Translations under genes and position numbers: made by a program
NCBI GenBank assembly: GCA_019410445.1
Contig: DXSO01000001.1
Location: 1-28,867 of the forward strand
DNA: 28,867 nt
Source of the DNA: Sutterella sp.
GTDB lineage: Bacteria > Pseudomonadota > Gammaproteobacteria > Burkholderiales > Burkholderiaceae_F
Direction of reading: 5' to 3'
In this document: positions 1-6,396 of the stretch, in pieces
Position numbering within the stretch: position 1 is the stretch's first letter
Layout of the letters: each line of letters starts with the position of its first letter
Notes under the pieces: generated by a model
Told to the model about the DNA's origin: nothing
The model's input: only the letters and a program-made list of their open reading frames with translations
Database searches by the model: none

Positions 1-59
1 CTATCCGTGAAGGCGGCCACACTGTCGGCGCCGGCGTCGTTGCCAAGATCATCGAATAA
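1..59 (+). CDS. tuf: Elongation factor Tu, C-terminal end (partial)
   Basis: The first complete codons read IREGGHTVGAGVVAKIIE and then stop (TAA at 57-59), which is the nearly invariant C-terminus of bacterial EF-Tu, the GTPase that delivers aminoacyl-tRNA to the ribosome. The rest of the gene lies upstream of the window. A tuf gene directly before rpsJ is the usual arrangement at the str/S10 junction in proteobacteria. Many betaproteobacteria carry two tuf copies, so which copy this is cannot be settled here, although the position next to rpsJ fits tufA. Confidence 0.95.
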   Translation, partial: IREGGHTVGAGVVAKIIE

Positions 60-82
60 GTCGAAGAAATTCTTCGAACATA

Positions 83-107
83 CTGAAAAAACACAAAAAT
101 TTTTCAG
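83..107 (+). terminator. AT-rich hairpin after tuf, possible weak terminator
   Basis: The arms CTGAAAAA (83-90) and TTTTTCAG (100-107) pair perfectly over 8 bp with a 9-nt loop. A second small hairpin, TCGAAG/CTTCGA, lies just before it at 61-77. The stem is AT-rich and is not followed by a T-run beyond its own arm, so termination would be weak. It may simply reduce read-through from tuf into the rpsJ promoter. Confidence 0.35.
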
Positions 108-113
108 TGACCC

Positions 114-143
114 TTGACAGGGTGAAGGGGGCGTGGTTATACT
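114..143 (+). promoter_or_regulatory. Strong sigma-70 promoter of the S10 operon
   Basis: A perfect -35 TTGACA (114-119) is followed after 18 bp by a -10 TATACT (138-143). Transcription would start near base 150 and leave a leader of about 40 nt before rpsJ. A 9-bp perfect inverted repeat (AAGGGGGCG at 125-133, CGCCCCCTT at 145-153) brackets the -10 box, which is unusual. It may be an operator or an RNA-start hairpin. Confidence 0.85.
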
Positions 144-192
144 GCGCCCCCTTAGTTCTTTTATTGTTCTTTTTCTTAGGAAAATCAGACAA

Positions 193-513
193 ATGCAGTC
201 TCAGTGCATCCGCATTCGCCTCAAGGCGTTTGATTACAAGCTGATCGATCAGTCGGCTCTCGAAATCGTCGACACCGCTAAGCGCACCGGCGCTGTTGTT
301 CGCGGTCCCGTTCCGCTTCCCACCCGCATTCAGCGCTTCGACATTCTGCGTTCGCCGCACGTCAACAAGACCAGCCGCGACCAGCTCGAAATCCGCACCC
401 ATCAGCGCCTGATGGACATCATTGATCCGACCGACAAGACCGTTGATGCTCTCATGAAGCTCGACCTGCCGGCTGGTGTTGATGTCAAGATCAAGGTCAA
501 CAACAAGCAGTAA
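193..513 (+). CDS. rpsJ: 30S ribosomal protein S10
   Basis: The 106-residue product begins MQSQCIRIRLKAFDYKLIDQ and contains the S10 signatures TAKRTGAVVRGPVPLPTR and SPHVNKTSRDQLEIRTHQR. S10 sits in the head of the 30S subunit and, as NusE, also joins the NusA/NusB antitermination complex. The ATG at 193 is chosen over an in-frame upstream codon at 133 because it matches the family N-terminus and follows an AGGA Shine-Dalgarno at about 178-181. The length is close to the 103 residues of E. coli. It is the first gene after the 114-143 promoter and is separated from rplC by a 191-base structured spacer, rather than being closely linked to it. Confidence 0.98.
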   Translation: MQSQCIRIRLKAFDYKLIDQSALEIVDTAKRTGAVVRGPVPLPTRIQRFDILRSPHVNKTSRDQLEIRTHQRLMDIIDPTDKTVDALMKLDLPAGVDVKIKVNNKQ

Positions 514-704
514 TTGCACAGTTTTCTCGTTTGTGTTCGAACAAAAGACTGAACGGACACAAACGAATTTGCGTCACTTCTGGCCCAAGAGGCAGTCGAT
601 CGGCGTTACGAAGCGAAAAGATTCGAAATTCGAACCTCCCGTCGTGAAGTGATTTCTTTAAAAGTACGGTCCCGTCCAATCGTAGACGGGGTGGAGTAAA
701 AATA
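514..704 (+). promoter_or_regulatory. Structured spacer/leader between rpsJ and rplC
   Basis: This 191-base gap contains three consecutive perfect stems. The first is a 10-bp stem, TCGTTTGTGT (527-536) with ACACAAACGA (557-566). The second is a long-range 7-bp stem, TCACTTC (574-580) with GAAGTGA (646-652). The third is a 6-bp stem, CCCGTC (671-676) with GACGGG (685-690), whose 3' arm abuts the rplC Shine-Dalgarno GGAG (693-696). No convincing promoter was found. The position before rplC-rplD is notable because L4 represses its own operon through a leader in E. coli, although there the leader precedes rpsJ. A regulatory role is inference. Confidence 0.5.
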
Positions 705-1349
705 ATGAGTGAAAAGCTCGGCTTAGTCGGCCGCAAGATCGGCATGACGCGCATCTTTGAAGAGGACGGCAAGTCCGTTCCCGTAACGGTGCTCGACGTG
801 TCCGGCAACCGTGTTGCTTGCGTCAAGACGGTTGAATCCGACGGCTACAATGCCATTCAGGTCGCGTTCGGCTCCAAGAAGCCCTCGCGCGTCAACAAGG
901 CGCTCGCCGGTCAGTTTGCTAAGGCTGGCATCGAAGCAGCTGCCACGTTGAAAGAGTTCCATATCGACGAAGACAAGGTTGCCGAATTCAAGCCCGGTAC
1001 CGTGCTCAGCGCCGACATGTTCACGGCCGGCCAGAAGGTCGACGTGACCGGCACGACCATCGGTAAGGGTTTCGCAGGCGCCATCAAGCGTCACCACTTC
1101 TCCTCGAACCGCGCCAGCCACGGTAACTCCGTGACGACTCGCGCTCCCGGCTCTATTGGTAACCGCCAGGATCCGGGTCGCGTGTTCCCGGGCAAGCGCA
1201 TGGCTGGTCACCTCGGTGCAGCCCAGCGCACCACGCAGAATCTCGTGGTTGCCCGTGTCGATGCTGAACGTGGTCTTCTGCTCGTTCGCGGTGCCGTTCC
1301 CGGCTCCAAGGGCGGTGAAGTCATCGTGCGTCCCGCTGTGAAGGCCTAA
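705..1349 (+). CDS. rplC: 50S ribosomal protein L3
   Basis: The 214-residue protein begins MSEKLGLVGRKIGMTRIFEE, the typical L3 start. It carries the long central loop HHFSSNRASHGNSVTTRAPGSIG that reaches the peptidyl-transferase centre. Gln155 in GNRQDPG corresponds to the Gln150 methylated by PrmB in E. coli. L3 is an early assembly protein binding 23S rRNA. The ATG follows GGAG with about 8 nt spacing, just 3' of a stable hairpin. The next gene, rplD, starts 14 bases after the stop, so this is the first gene of the tightly packed L3-S17 block. Confidence 0.98.
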   Translation: MSEKLGLVGRKIGMTRIFEEDGKSVPVTVLDVSGNRVACVKTVESDGYNAIQVAFGSKKPSRVNKALAGQFAKAGIEAAATLKEFHIDEDKVAEFKPGTVLSADMFTAGQKVDVTGTTIGKGFAGAIKRHHFSSNRASHGNSVTTRAPGSIGNRQDPGRVFPGKRMAGHLGAAQRTTQNLVVARVDAERGLLLVRGAVPGSKGGEVIVRPAVKA

Positions 1350-1363
1350 TCCAGGAGCGATCA

Positions 1364-1984
1364 ATGGAACTGAATGTAATCAATGAACTCGGTCAGGAAG
1401 CTGGCAAGGCTGCTGCGTCTGACGCCGTGTTCGGCCGCGAATACAACGAAGCTCTGGTGCACCAGCTCGTGGTTGCTTACCAGGCTAACGCCCGTCAGGG
1501 CACGCGCGCTCAGCTCAGCCGTGAGTTCGTGCGCCACACGACCCGTAAGCCCTGGAATCAGAAGGGTACCGGTCGCGCCCGTTCGGGTATGTCCTCCTCC
1601 CCGCTGTGGCGTGGTGGTGGCCGTGCTTTCCCGAACACGCCCAATGAAAATTTCAGCCACAAGATGAACAAGAAGGCTTATCGTGCTGCTATGGCTTCGA
1701 TCCTGTCGAAGCTTGCTGCTGACGGCCGTCTCGTTGTGGTTGACTCGATCAGCGCCGAATCCCCGAAGACGAAGGAATTCGCCGCCAAGCTCAAGACGCT
1801 TGGTCTTGATCACGTGATGATCATCACCGAGTCGGTCGACGACAACCTCTATCTGGCCAGCCGCAACCTCAAGAACGTTCTCGTGGTTGAGCCGCGCTAC
1901 GCCGACCCGCTCTCCCTGATCTACTACAACAAGATCGTTGTCACGAAGGCTGCGGTCGCCAAGCTCGAGGAGATGCTCGGATGA
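1364..1984 (+). CDS. rplD: 50S ribosomal protein L4
   Basis: The 206 residues start MELNVINELGQEAG and contain the L4 loop RKPWNQKGTGRARSGMSSSPLWRGGG, which lines the peptide exit tunnel. The C-terminal half carries the usual LDHVMIITESVDDNLYLASRNL segment. In E. coli, L4 is also the autogenous repressor of the S10 operon and a transcription-attenuation factor. Whether it acts on the structured spacer before rplC here is unknown. The Shine-Dalgarno is AGGAG. The last codons overlap the rplW start by 4 bases (ATGA), indicating translational coupling. Confidence 0.98.
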   Translation: MELNVINELGQEAGKAAASDAVFGREYNEALVHQLVVAYQANARQGTRAQLSREFVRHTTRKPWNQKGTGRARSGMSSSPLWRGGGRAFPNTPNENFSHKMNKKAYRAAMASILSKLAADGRLVVVDSISAESPKTKEFAAKLKTLGLDHVMIITESVDDNLYLASRNLKNVLVVEPRYADPLSLIYYNKIVVTKAAVAKLEEMLG

Positions 1985-2283
1985 ATCAAGAACGTTTGTT
2001 GAAGGTCCTCGTTGGTCCGGTTATCTCCGAAAAGAGCACCCGAATCGAAGAATACAAGGACAAGCAGTATGCTTTCGTCGTCACTCCGTGTGCGACGAAG
2101 CCGGAAGTGAAGGCCGCTGTTGAACTGTGCTTCAAGGTACAGGTTGAAAGCGTGCAGATTCTGACCACCAAGGGCAAGACGAAGCGTTTTGGTCGTGGCA
2201 TGGGCAAGCGCAGCGATGTGCGCAAGGCCTATGTTCGCCTGAAGGATGGTCAGAGCATCAACTTCGTGCAGGAGGTTAAGTAA
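1981..2283 (+). CDS. rplW: 50S ribosomal protein L23
   Basis: The 100-residue product, MNQERLLKVLVGPVISEKST and onward, has the L23 hallmarks VISEKS, the KPEVKAAVE segment and a basic loop KGKTKRFGRGMGKRSDVRKA. L23 lies at the tunnel exit and is the docking site for trigger factor and SRP. The start overlaps the rplD stop (ATGA) and its own stop overlaps the rplB start by one base (TAATG), so L4-L23-L2 synthesis is probably coupled. The length equals that of E. coli L23. Confidence 0.98.
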   Translation: MNQERLLKVLVGPVISEKSTRIEEYKDKQYAFVVTPCATKPEVKAAVELCFKVQVESVQILTTKGKTKRFGRGMGKRSDVRKAYVRLKDGQSINFVQEVK

Positions 2284-3110
2284 TGGCTCTCGTCAAACTC
2301 AAGCCGACGTCCCCCGGCCGCCGTCATGCGGTCAAAGTGGTGACTCCGGGCCTGCACAAGGGCAAGCCCTTCGCAGCTCTTCTCGAAAAGAAGAATCGCG
2401 GTTCCGGCCGCAACAACAACGGCCACATTACGTGCCGTCATAAGGGTGGTGGCTCCAAGCGTCACTATCGTGTGATCGACTTCCTGCGTAACAAGGACGG
2501 TATTGCCGCTCGCGTTGAACGCATCGAATACGATCCGAACCGTTCCGCGCACATCGCTTTGGTGCTGTATGCTGACGGTGAACGCCGCTACATCATCTGC
2601 CCGAAGGGCCTGAATGTGGGCGACACGATCATGAGCGGTCAGGAAGCTCCGATCAAGGTCGGCAACACCCTTCCACTTCGCAATATTCCCGTTGGTTCGA
2701 CCATTCACTGCATCGAAATGCTGCCGGGTAAGGGCGCTCAGCTCGTTCGTTCCGCTGGTGCTTTCGCTCAGCTGATCGCTCGTGAAGGTGCTTACGCTCA
2801 GGTTCGCATGCGTTCCGGCGAAGTGCGTCGCATTCTGATCGAATGCCGCGCTACGATCGGTACGGTCGGCAACGAAGAAAACAGCCTGCGTGAACTCGGC
2901 AAGGCCGGTGCCACCCGTTGGCGCGGCATCCGCCCGACTGTTCGCGGTAAGGTGATGAACCCGGTTGATCACCCGCATGGTGGTGGTGAAGGCCGCACCG
3001 GTACTGGTCGCGCTCCTGTCACGCCGTGGGGCCAGCTCACCAAGGGCTATCGTACCCGCAACTCCAAGCGCACGGATTCCATGATCATCCAGCGCCGTTA
3101 CGACAAATAA
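2283..3110 (+). CDS. rplB: 50S ribosomal protein L2
   Basis: The 275-residue protein has the N-terminal RNA-binding OB-like domain (NNNGHITCRHKGGGSKRHYR around 44-63) and the C-terminal signature NPVDHPHGGGEGRTG. His230 in that signature corresponds to the His229 implicated in peptidyl-transferase function in E. coli. L2 is a primary 23S rRNA binder needed for subunit association. The start codon shares its first base with the rplW stop. The next gene, rpsS, begins 12 bases after the stop behind a GGGG-type ribosome-binding site. Confidence 0.98.
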   Translation: MALVKLKPTSPGRRHAVKVVTPGLHKGKPFAALLEKKNRGSGRNNNGHITCRHKGGGSKRHYRVIDFLRNKDGIAARVERIEYDPNRSAHIALVLYADGERRYIICPKGLNVGDTIMSGQEAPIKVGNTLPLRNIPVGSTIHCIEMLPGKGAQLVRSAGAFAQLIAREGAYAQVRMRSGEVRRILIECRATIGTVGNEENSLRELGKAGATRWRGIRPTVRGKVMNPVDHPHGGGEGRTGTGRAPVTPWGQLTKGYRTRNSKRTDSMIIQRRYDK

Positions 3111-3122
3111 GGGGGCCAGTAA

Positions 3123-3401
3123 ATGTCTCGTTCGTTAAAGAAAGGGCCGTTTGTTGACGGTTCCCTGCTCAAGAAGGTTGAAGCCGCTCAGGCCGGTCGC
3201 GACAAGCGTCCGATCAAGACCTGGTCGCGTCGCTCCACCATTCTTCCTGAGTTCATCGGTCTGACCATCGCCGTGCACAACGGCCGTCAGCACGTTCCGG
3301 TGTACATCAATGAAAACATGGTCGGCCACAAGCTCGGTGAGTTTGCGCTGACTCGTACCTTCCACGGCCATGCTGCCGACAGCAAGAAGGTTAAGGGGTA
3401 A
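3123..3401 (+). CDS. rpsS: 30S ribosomal protein S19
   Basis: The 92-residue product begins MSRSLKKGPFVDGSLLKKV and contains KTWSRRSTILPEFIGLTIAVHNGR and the C-terminal FALTRTFHGH. These are all family signatures. S19 pairs with S13 in the head of the 30S subunit near the A site. It starts 12 bases after rplB and is followed after four bases by rplV, whose ribosome-binding site lies inside the last rpsS codons. This is normal S10-operon packing. Confidence 0.98.
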   Translation: MSRSLKKGPFVDGSLLKKVEAAQAGRDKRPIKTWSRRSTILPEFIGLTIAVHNGRQHVPVYINENMVGHKLGEFALTRTFHGHAADSKKVKG

Positions 3402-3405
3402 TCAA

Positions 3406-3738
3406 ATGGAAACTACTGCAATCGTTCGCGGCGTTCGCCTCTCGGCTCAGAAGGGCCGTTTGGTGGCCGACCTGGTTCGCGGTAAGCCCGTGGACAAGGC
3501 CCTCAACATCCTGCGCTTCACGCAGAAGCGTGCTGCCGGTATCATCCTCAAGGCGCTCGAATCTGCTATCGCTAACGCCGAACACAATGACGGCGCTGAC
3601 GTGGATGAACTGTTCGTTAAGAAGATCTACGTGGAAAAGGCCACGACGCTGCGCCGTTTCGGTGCTCGCGCTAAGGGCCGCGGTACGCGTATCGGCAAGC
3701 AGACGGCTCACATTTTTGTGACCGTTGGCGACAAGTAA
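3406..3738 (+). CDS. rplV: 50S ribosomal protein L22
   Basis: The 110-residue protein starts METTAIVRGVRLSAQKGRLVADLVRGK, which fixes the start at 3406 rather than at an in-frame ATG at 3370 inside rpsS. The long beta-hairpin that lines the exit tunnel is visible as EKATTLRRFGARAKGRGTRI near the C-terminus. Mutations in this hairpin cause macrolide resistance in other bacteria; nothing unusual is seen here. An AAGGGG ribosome-binding site lies in the end of rpsS. The next start (rpsC) is 10 bases downstream. Confidence 0.97.
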   Translation: METTAIVRGVRLSAQKGRLVADLVRGKPVDKALNILRFTQKRAAGIILKALESAIANAEHNDGADVDELFVKKIYVEKATTLRRFGARAKGRGTRIGKQTAHIFVTVGDK

Positions 3739-3748
3739 AAGGTGAACC

Positions 3749-4522
3749 ATGGGTCAGAAAATTAATCCTACCGGCTTCCGCCTTCCCGTTACGCGCAACT
3801 GGACGTCGCGCTGGTATGCGGTCGGCCGTAACTTTTCCCGCACGCTCGGCGAAGACCTCCGCGTCCGTGCTTTCCTTCGTGAAAAGCTCAAGAACGCCAG
3901 CGTTTCGCGCATTCTGATCGAACGTCCGGCCAACAATGCTCGTATCACGATCTTCTCGGCTCGTCCCGGTGTTGTGATCGGTAAGCAGGGTGCCGACATC
4001 GAAATGCTCAAGGCCGAAGTTCAGAAGATGGTTGGCGTGCCCGTGCACATCAACATCGAAGAAATTCGTCGTCCTGATCTGGATGCTCAGCTCATTGCTG
4101 ACAACATCTGCCAGCAGCTCGAAAAGCGCGTGATGTTCCGTCGTGCCATGAAGCGCTCCATGCAGAACGCAATGCGTCTTGGCGCTCAGGGTATCAAGAT
4201 CATGAGCTCGGGCCGTCTGAACGGCGCTGAAATCGCTCGTACCGAATGGTACCGCGAAGGCCGTGTGCCTCTTCACACTCTGCGTGCCGATATCGACTAC
4301 GCAATTGCTGAAGCCAACACGACCTATGGCGTGATCGGCGTTAAGGTTTGGGTTTACAAGGGTGACAACCTCGGCCGCGAAGAAGTGGTCGAAGCTGCTG
4401 CTCCGGCCGAACGCGAAGATCGTCGTCGCCCGGCTCGTCGCCAGCGTCGTGACGGCGAAGGCGCTGCCCGCCGTCCGCGTCGTGCACCCGCTGCCGCCGC
4501 TGACAAGAAAGACGGAGAATAA
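3749..4522 (+). CDS. rpsC: 30S ribosomal protein S3 with basic C-terminal extension
   Basis: The protein begins MGQKINPTGFRLPVTRNWTSRW and has the KH domain signature ARPGVVIGKQGADIEMLK, followed by the C-terminal S3 domain with LGAQGIKIMSSGRLNGAEIARTEWYREGRVPLHTLRADIDY. S3 forms part of the mRNA entry channel. It has 257 residues against 233 in E. coli. The extra length is a tail from about residue 213 that is almost entirely Arg, Ala, Glu and Asp (for example REDRRRPARRQRRDGEG). It is probably disordered and RNA-binding, as in several betaproteobacterial S3 proteins. The ribosome-binding site is AAAGGTGA and rplP follows after two bases. Confidence 0.97.
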   Translation: MGQKINPTGFRLPVTRNWTSRWYAVGRNFSRTLGEDLRVRAFLREKLKNASVSRILIERPANNARITIFSARPGVVIGKQGADIEMLKAEVQKMVGVPVHINIEEIRRPDLDAQLIADNICQQLEKRVMFRRAMKRSMQNAMRLGAQGIKIMSSGRLNGAEIARTEWYREGRVPLHTLRADIDYAIAEANTTYGVIGVKVWVYKGDNLGREEVVEAAAPAEREDRRRPARRQRRDGEGAARRPRRAPAAAADKKDGE

Positions 4523-4524
4523 CG

Positions 4525-4941
4525 ATGCTGCAACCGAATCGTACTAAGTACCGCAAGGACCAGAAGGGCCGTAACTACGGCCTCGCTCAGCGCGGCGCTA
4601 ACGTGAGCTTTGGCGAGTTCGGCCTTAAGGTGGTCGAACGCGGTCGTCTGACGGCTCGTCAGATCGAAGCTGCGCGTCGTGCTCTTACCCGCCACATCAA
4701 GCGCGGCGGCCGTGTATGGATCCGTGTCTTCCCGGACAAGCCCATCTCCAGCAAGCCCGCTGAAGTGCGTATGGGTAATGGTAAGGGTAATCCGGAATAC
4801 TGGGTTGCTCTCGTTCAGCCCGGTCGCGTGATCTATGAAATGGACGGCGTCGATGAACAGCTCGCCCGTGAAGCTTTCGCTCTCGCGGCTGCTAAGCTGC
4901 CTCTGAAGACGAAGTTCGTTGTCCGCCAGATCGGCATGTAA
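4525..4941 (+). CDS. rplP: 50S ribosomal protein L16
   Basis: The 138-residue product starts MLQPNRTKYRKDQKGRNYG and contains FGEFGLKVVERGRLTARQIEAARRALTRHIKRGGRVWIRVFPDKP and the conserved RMGNGKGNPEYWVALVQPGR. L16 organises the A-site region of the 50S subunit. The gene begins two bases after the rpsC stop with its ribosome-binding site (GGAG) within the rpsC end, so translation is likely coupled. rpmC follows 10 bases after the stop behind a strong AAGGAGA site. Confidence 0.98.
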   Translation: MLQPNRTKYRKDQKGRNYGLAQRGANVSFGEFGLKVVERGRLTARQIEAARRALTRHIKRGGRVWIRVFPDKPISSKPAEVRMGNGKGNPEYWVALVQPGRVIYEMDGVDEQLAREAFALAAAKLPLKTKFVVRQIGM

Positions 4942-4951
4942 GGAGACGGAC

Positions 4952-5146
4952 ATGAAGGCAAAAGACTTGCGCGCCATGGATGAGGCCGCGCTCAACAAGG
5001 AGCTCAACGACCTTCTCACCACGCACTTCAAGTTGCGCGTTCAGAAGGCTACGCAACAACTCCAGAACACGAACCAGCTGCGCGCTACGCGTCGCGACAT
5101 CGCCCGCGTGCGCACGGTTCTCGCTCAGAAGGCGGCCGCGAAATGA
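4952..5146 (+). CDS. rpmC: 50S ribosomal protein L29
   Basis: The 64-residue product begins MKAKDLRAMDEAALNKELND. It has the helical-hairpin composition of L29, including the LRATRRDIARVRTVLAQK C-terminal helix. The ATG at 4952 is chosen over an upstream in-frame start at 4919 because it sits 5 bases after AAGGAGACGG and matches the family N-terminus. L29 lies beside the peptide exit with L23. Its last bases overlap the rpsQ start (ATGA). Confidence 0.97.
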   Translation: MKAKDLRAMDEAALNKELNDLLTTHFKLRVQKATQQLQNTNQLRATRRDIARVRTVLAQKAAAK

Positions 5147-5415
5147 CGAATACTGAAACTGCAAAGCTCACCCGCACCCTCACCGGTACGGTTACGAGCG
5201 ATAAGATGGACAAGACTGTGACCGTTTTGGTCGAACGTCGCGTCAAGCACCCCCTCTACGGCAAGTACGTCGTCGAGAGCAAGAAGTATCACGCTCACGA
5301 CGAAGCCAATGAGTGCGGTGTTGGTGACAAGGTTGAAATCGCGGAAACCCGTCCGCTTTCCAAGACCAAGTCCTGGAAGGTGACCCGTGTCCTCGAGAAG
5401 GCCGTGATCATCTAA
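5143..5415 (+). CDS. rpsQ: 30S ribosomal protein S17
   Basis: The 90-residue product contains TLTGTVTSDKMDKTVTVLVERRVKHPLYGKYVVESKKYHAHDE and GDKVEIAETRPLSKTKSW, the OB-fold core of S17, a primary 16S rRNA binder. It is slightly longer than the E. coli protein (84) because of a short polar N-terminus. It starts on the rpmC stop (ATGA overlap) and is the last gene of the L3-S17 block. It is followed by a 264-base spacer rather than by a closely linked rplN. Confidence 0.97.
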   Translation: MTNTETAKLTRTLTGTVTSDKMDKTVTVLVERRVKHPLYGKYVVESKKYHAHDEANECGVGDKVEIAETRPLSKTKSWKVTRVLEKAVII

Positions 5416-5441
5416 GTCTTTAAAAAGACTTGAAAAAATAC

Positions 5442-5470
5442 TTGCAAGATTTACGCGTTATGCGTATACT
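5442..5470 (+). promoter_or_regulatory. Promoter of the spc (rplN) operon
   Basis: A -35 TTGCAA (5442-5447) lies 17 bp before a -10 TATACT (5465-5470), the same -10 as at rpsJ. A second possible -35, TTGAAA, lies at 5430-5435. Transcription would begin near 5477, only a few bases before a 12-bp hairpin, and would give a leader of about 200 nt before rplN. Confidence 0.75.
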
Positions 5471-5480
5471 TGCGAACTCG

Positions 5481-5679
5481 CGCAAATGCCGTGCCATCCG
5501 TGGGACGGCATTTGCGTTGATATCTGCGGACTGTGTGCCATTGATATCCGGCTTGTCGAAAGGGAGGGAAACTTCCTGACCGGTGAGTTTTTCTTCGGAA
5601 ATCAATGTGTTGCAGTCTTTCTCCCTGACGGGACCAATACTATCCGCAACAGCGGAATAAGTTGGATATATAAACAACC
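5481..5679 (+). promoter_or_regulatory. Structured 5' leader of rplN
   Basis: The leader opens with a perfect 12-bp stem: CGCAAATGCCGT (5481-5492) and ACGGCATTTGCG (5505-5516) enclose a 12-nt loop. No T-run follows, so it is not a terminator. Further down, TCCGC-AACA-GCGGA (5643-5656) forms a short hairpin close to the rplN start, and no clear Shine-Dalgarno sequence is seen before that start. The combination suggests regulated translation or an mRNA-stabilising 5' hairpin. A 65-codon frame through this region has no ribosome-binding site and resembles no known protein. Confidence 0.5.
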
Positions 5680-6048
5680 ATGATTCAGATGCAATCCAAG
5701 CTGGACGTCGCCGATAACACCGGTGCTCGTTCAGTGATGTGTTTTAAGGTGTTGGGCGGCTCCAAGCGCCGCTATGCAAACATCGGCGACGTCGTGAAGG
5801 TAACGGTGAAAGAAGCCGCTCCTCGCGGTCGTGTGAAGAAGGGCGAGATCTACAACGCCGTCGTGGTTCGCACTGCTAAGGGCGTGCGTCGCGCTGACGG
5901 TTCTTTGATCCGCTTCGACGGCAATGCCGTCGTTCTGCTTAACTCCAAGCTCGAGCCTGTGGGCACCCGTATCTTCGGACCGGTGACGCGTGAATTGCGT
6001 ACCGAAAAGTTCATGAAGATCGTCTCGCTTGCTCCTGAAGTTATTTAA
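5680..6048 (+). CDS. rplN: 50S ribosomal protein L14
   Basis: The 122-residue product begins MIQMQSKLDVADNTGARSVMCFKVLGGSKRRYA and contains the L14 signatures GDVVKVTVKEAAPRG and SLIRFDGNAVVLLN. L14 contacts 16S rRNA at the subunit interface and is the target of RsfS silencing. The ATG at 5680 matches the family start but has no good Shine-Dalgarno, only an A/T-rich stretch. This is odd for a highly expressed gene and may mean that the leader structure controls initiation. rplX follows 13 bases after the stop. Confidence 0.98.
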   Translation: MIQMQSKLDVADNTGARSVMCFKVLGGSKRRYANIGDVVKVTVKEAAPRGRVKKGEIYNAVVVRTAKGVRRADGSLIRFDGNAVVLLNSKLEPVGTRIFGPVTRELRTEKFMKIVSLAPEVI

Positions 6049-6061
6049 GGAGGCCGATAAG

Positions 6062-6382
6062 ATGCAGCGCATCCGCAAAGGTGACGAAGTCATCGTCATC
6101 GCCGGCAAGGATAAGGGCAAGAAGGGTATCGTTTCTGCCCGTATCGACGACCGTCACATCACCGTCGAAGGTGTCAATGTTGCCCGCAAGGCTGTTCGCC
6201 CCAACCCGATGACCGGCGTTGAAGGCGGCCTCGTGGACAAGACTCTTCCGATCGATCAGTCCAATGTCATGCTCTTTAACCCTGCCACTGGCAAGGGTGA
6301 CCGCGTCGGCTTCAAGGAAGTTGACGGCAAGAAGGTCCGCGTGTTCAAGAGCAACGGTGCCGTTGTCGGCGCCAAGGCCTAA
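6062..6382 (+). CDS. rplX: 50S ribosomal protein L24
   Basis: The 106-residue product starts MQRIRKGDEVIVIAGKDKGKKG, a KOW motif typical of L24. It continues with EGVNVARKAVRPNPMTGVEGGLVDKTLPIDQSNVMLFNP. L24 is an assembly initiator at the 5' end of 23S rRNA. The start at 6062 is supported by AAGGAGG spanning the rplN stop with about 8 nt spacing. Upstream in-frame codons at 6029 lie inside rplN and are rejected. rplE follows after 14 bases. Confidence 0.97.
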   Translation: MQRIRKGDEVIVIAGKDKGKKGIVSARIDDRHITVEGVNVARKAVRPNPMTGVEGGLVDKTLPIDQSNVMLFNPATGKGDRVGFKEVDGKKVRVFKSNGAVVGAKA

Positions 6383-6396
6383 GGAGCAAGGACAAA

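Noticed and set aside
2250..2978. 242-codon minus-strand frame across rplB
   Set aside because: It is a shadow of the highly biased codon usage of L2. The same is true of the other long antisense frames over rplC, rpsC, rplE, rplR/rpsE, rpsD and rpoA.
5481..5516. 12-bp hairpin as a terminator for the rpsQ block
   Set aside because: No T-run follows, and it lies just downstream of a good promoter, so a 5' leader role fits better.
5486..5683. 65-codon + strand frame in the rplN leader, possible leader peptide
   Set aside because: Its ATG lies within the left arm of the 12-bp hairpin with no Shine-Dalgarno sequence, and the product resembles nothing known. The stretch is better explained as a structured leader.
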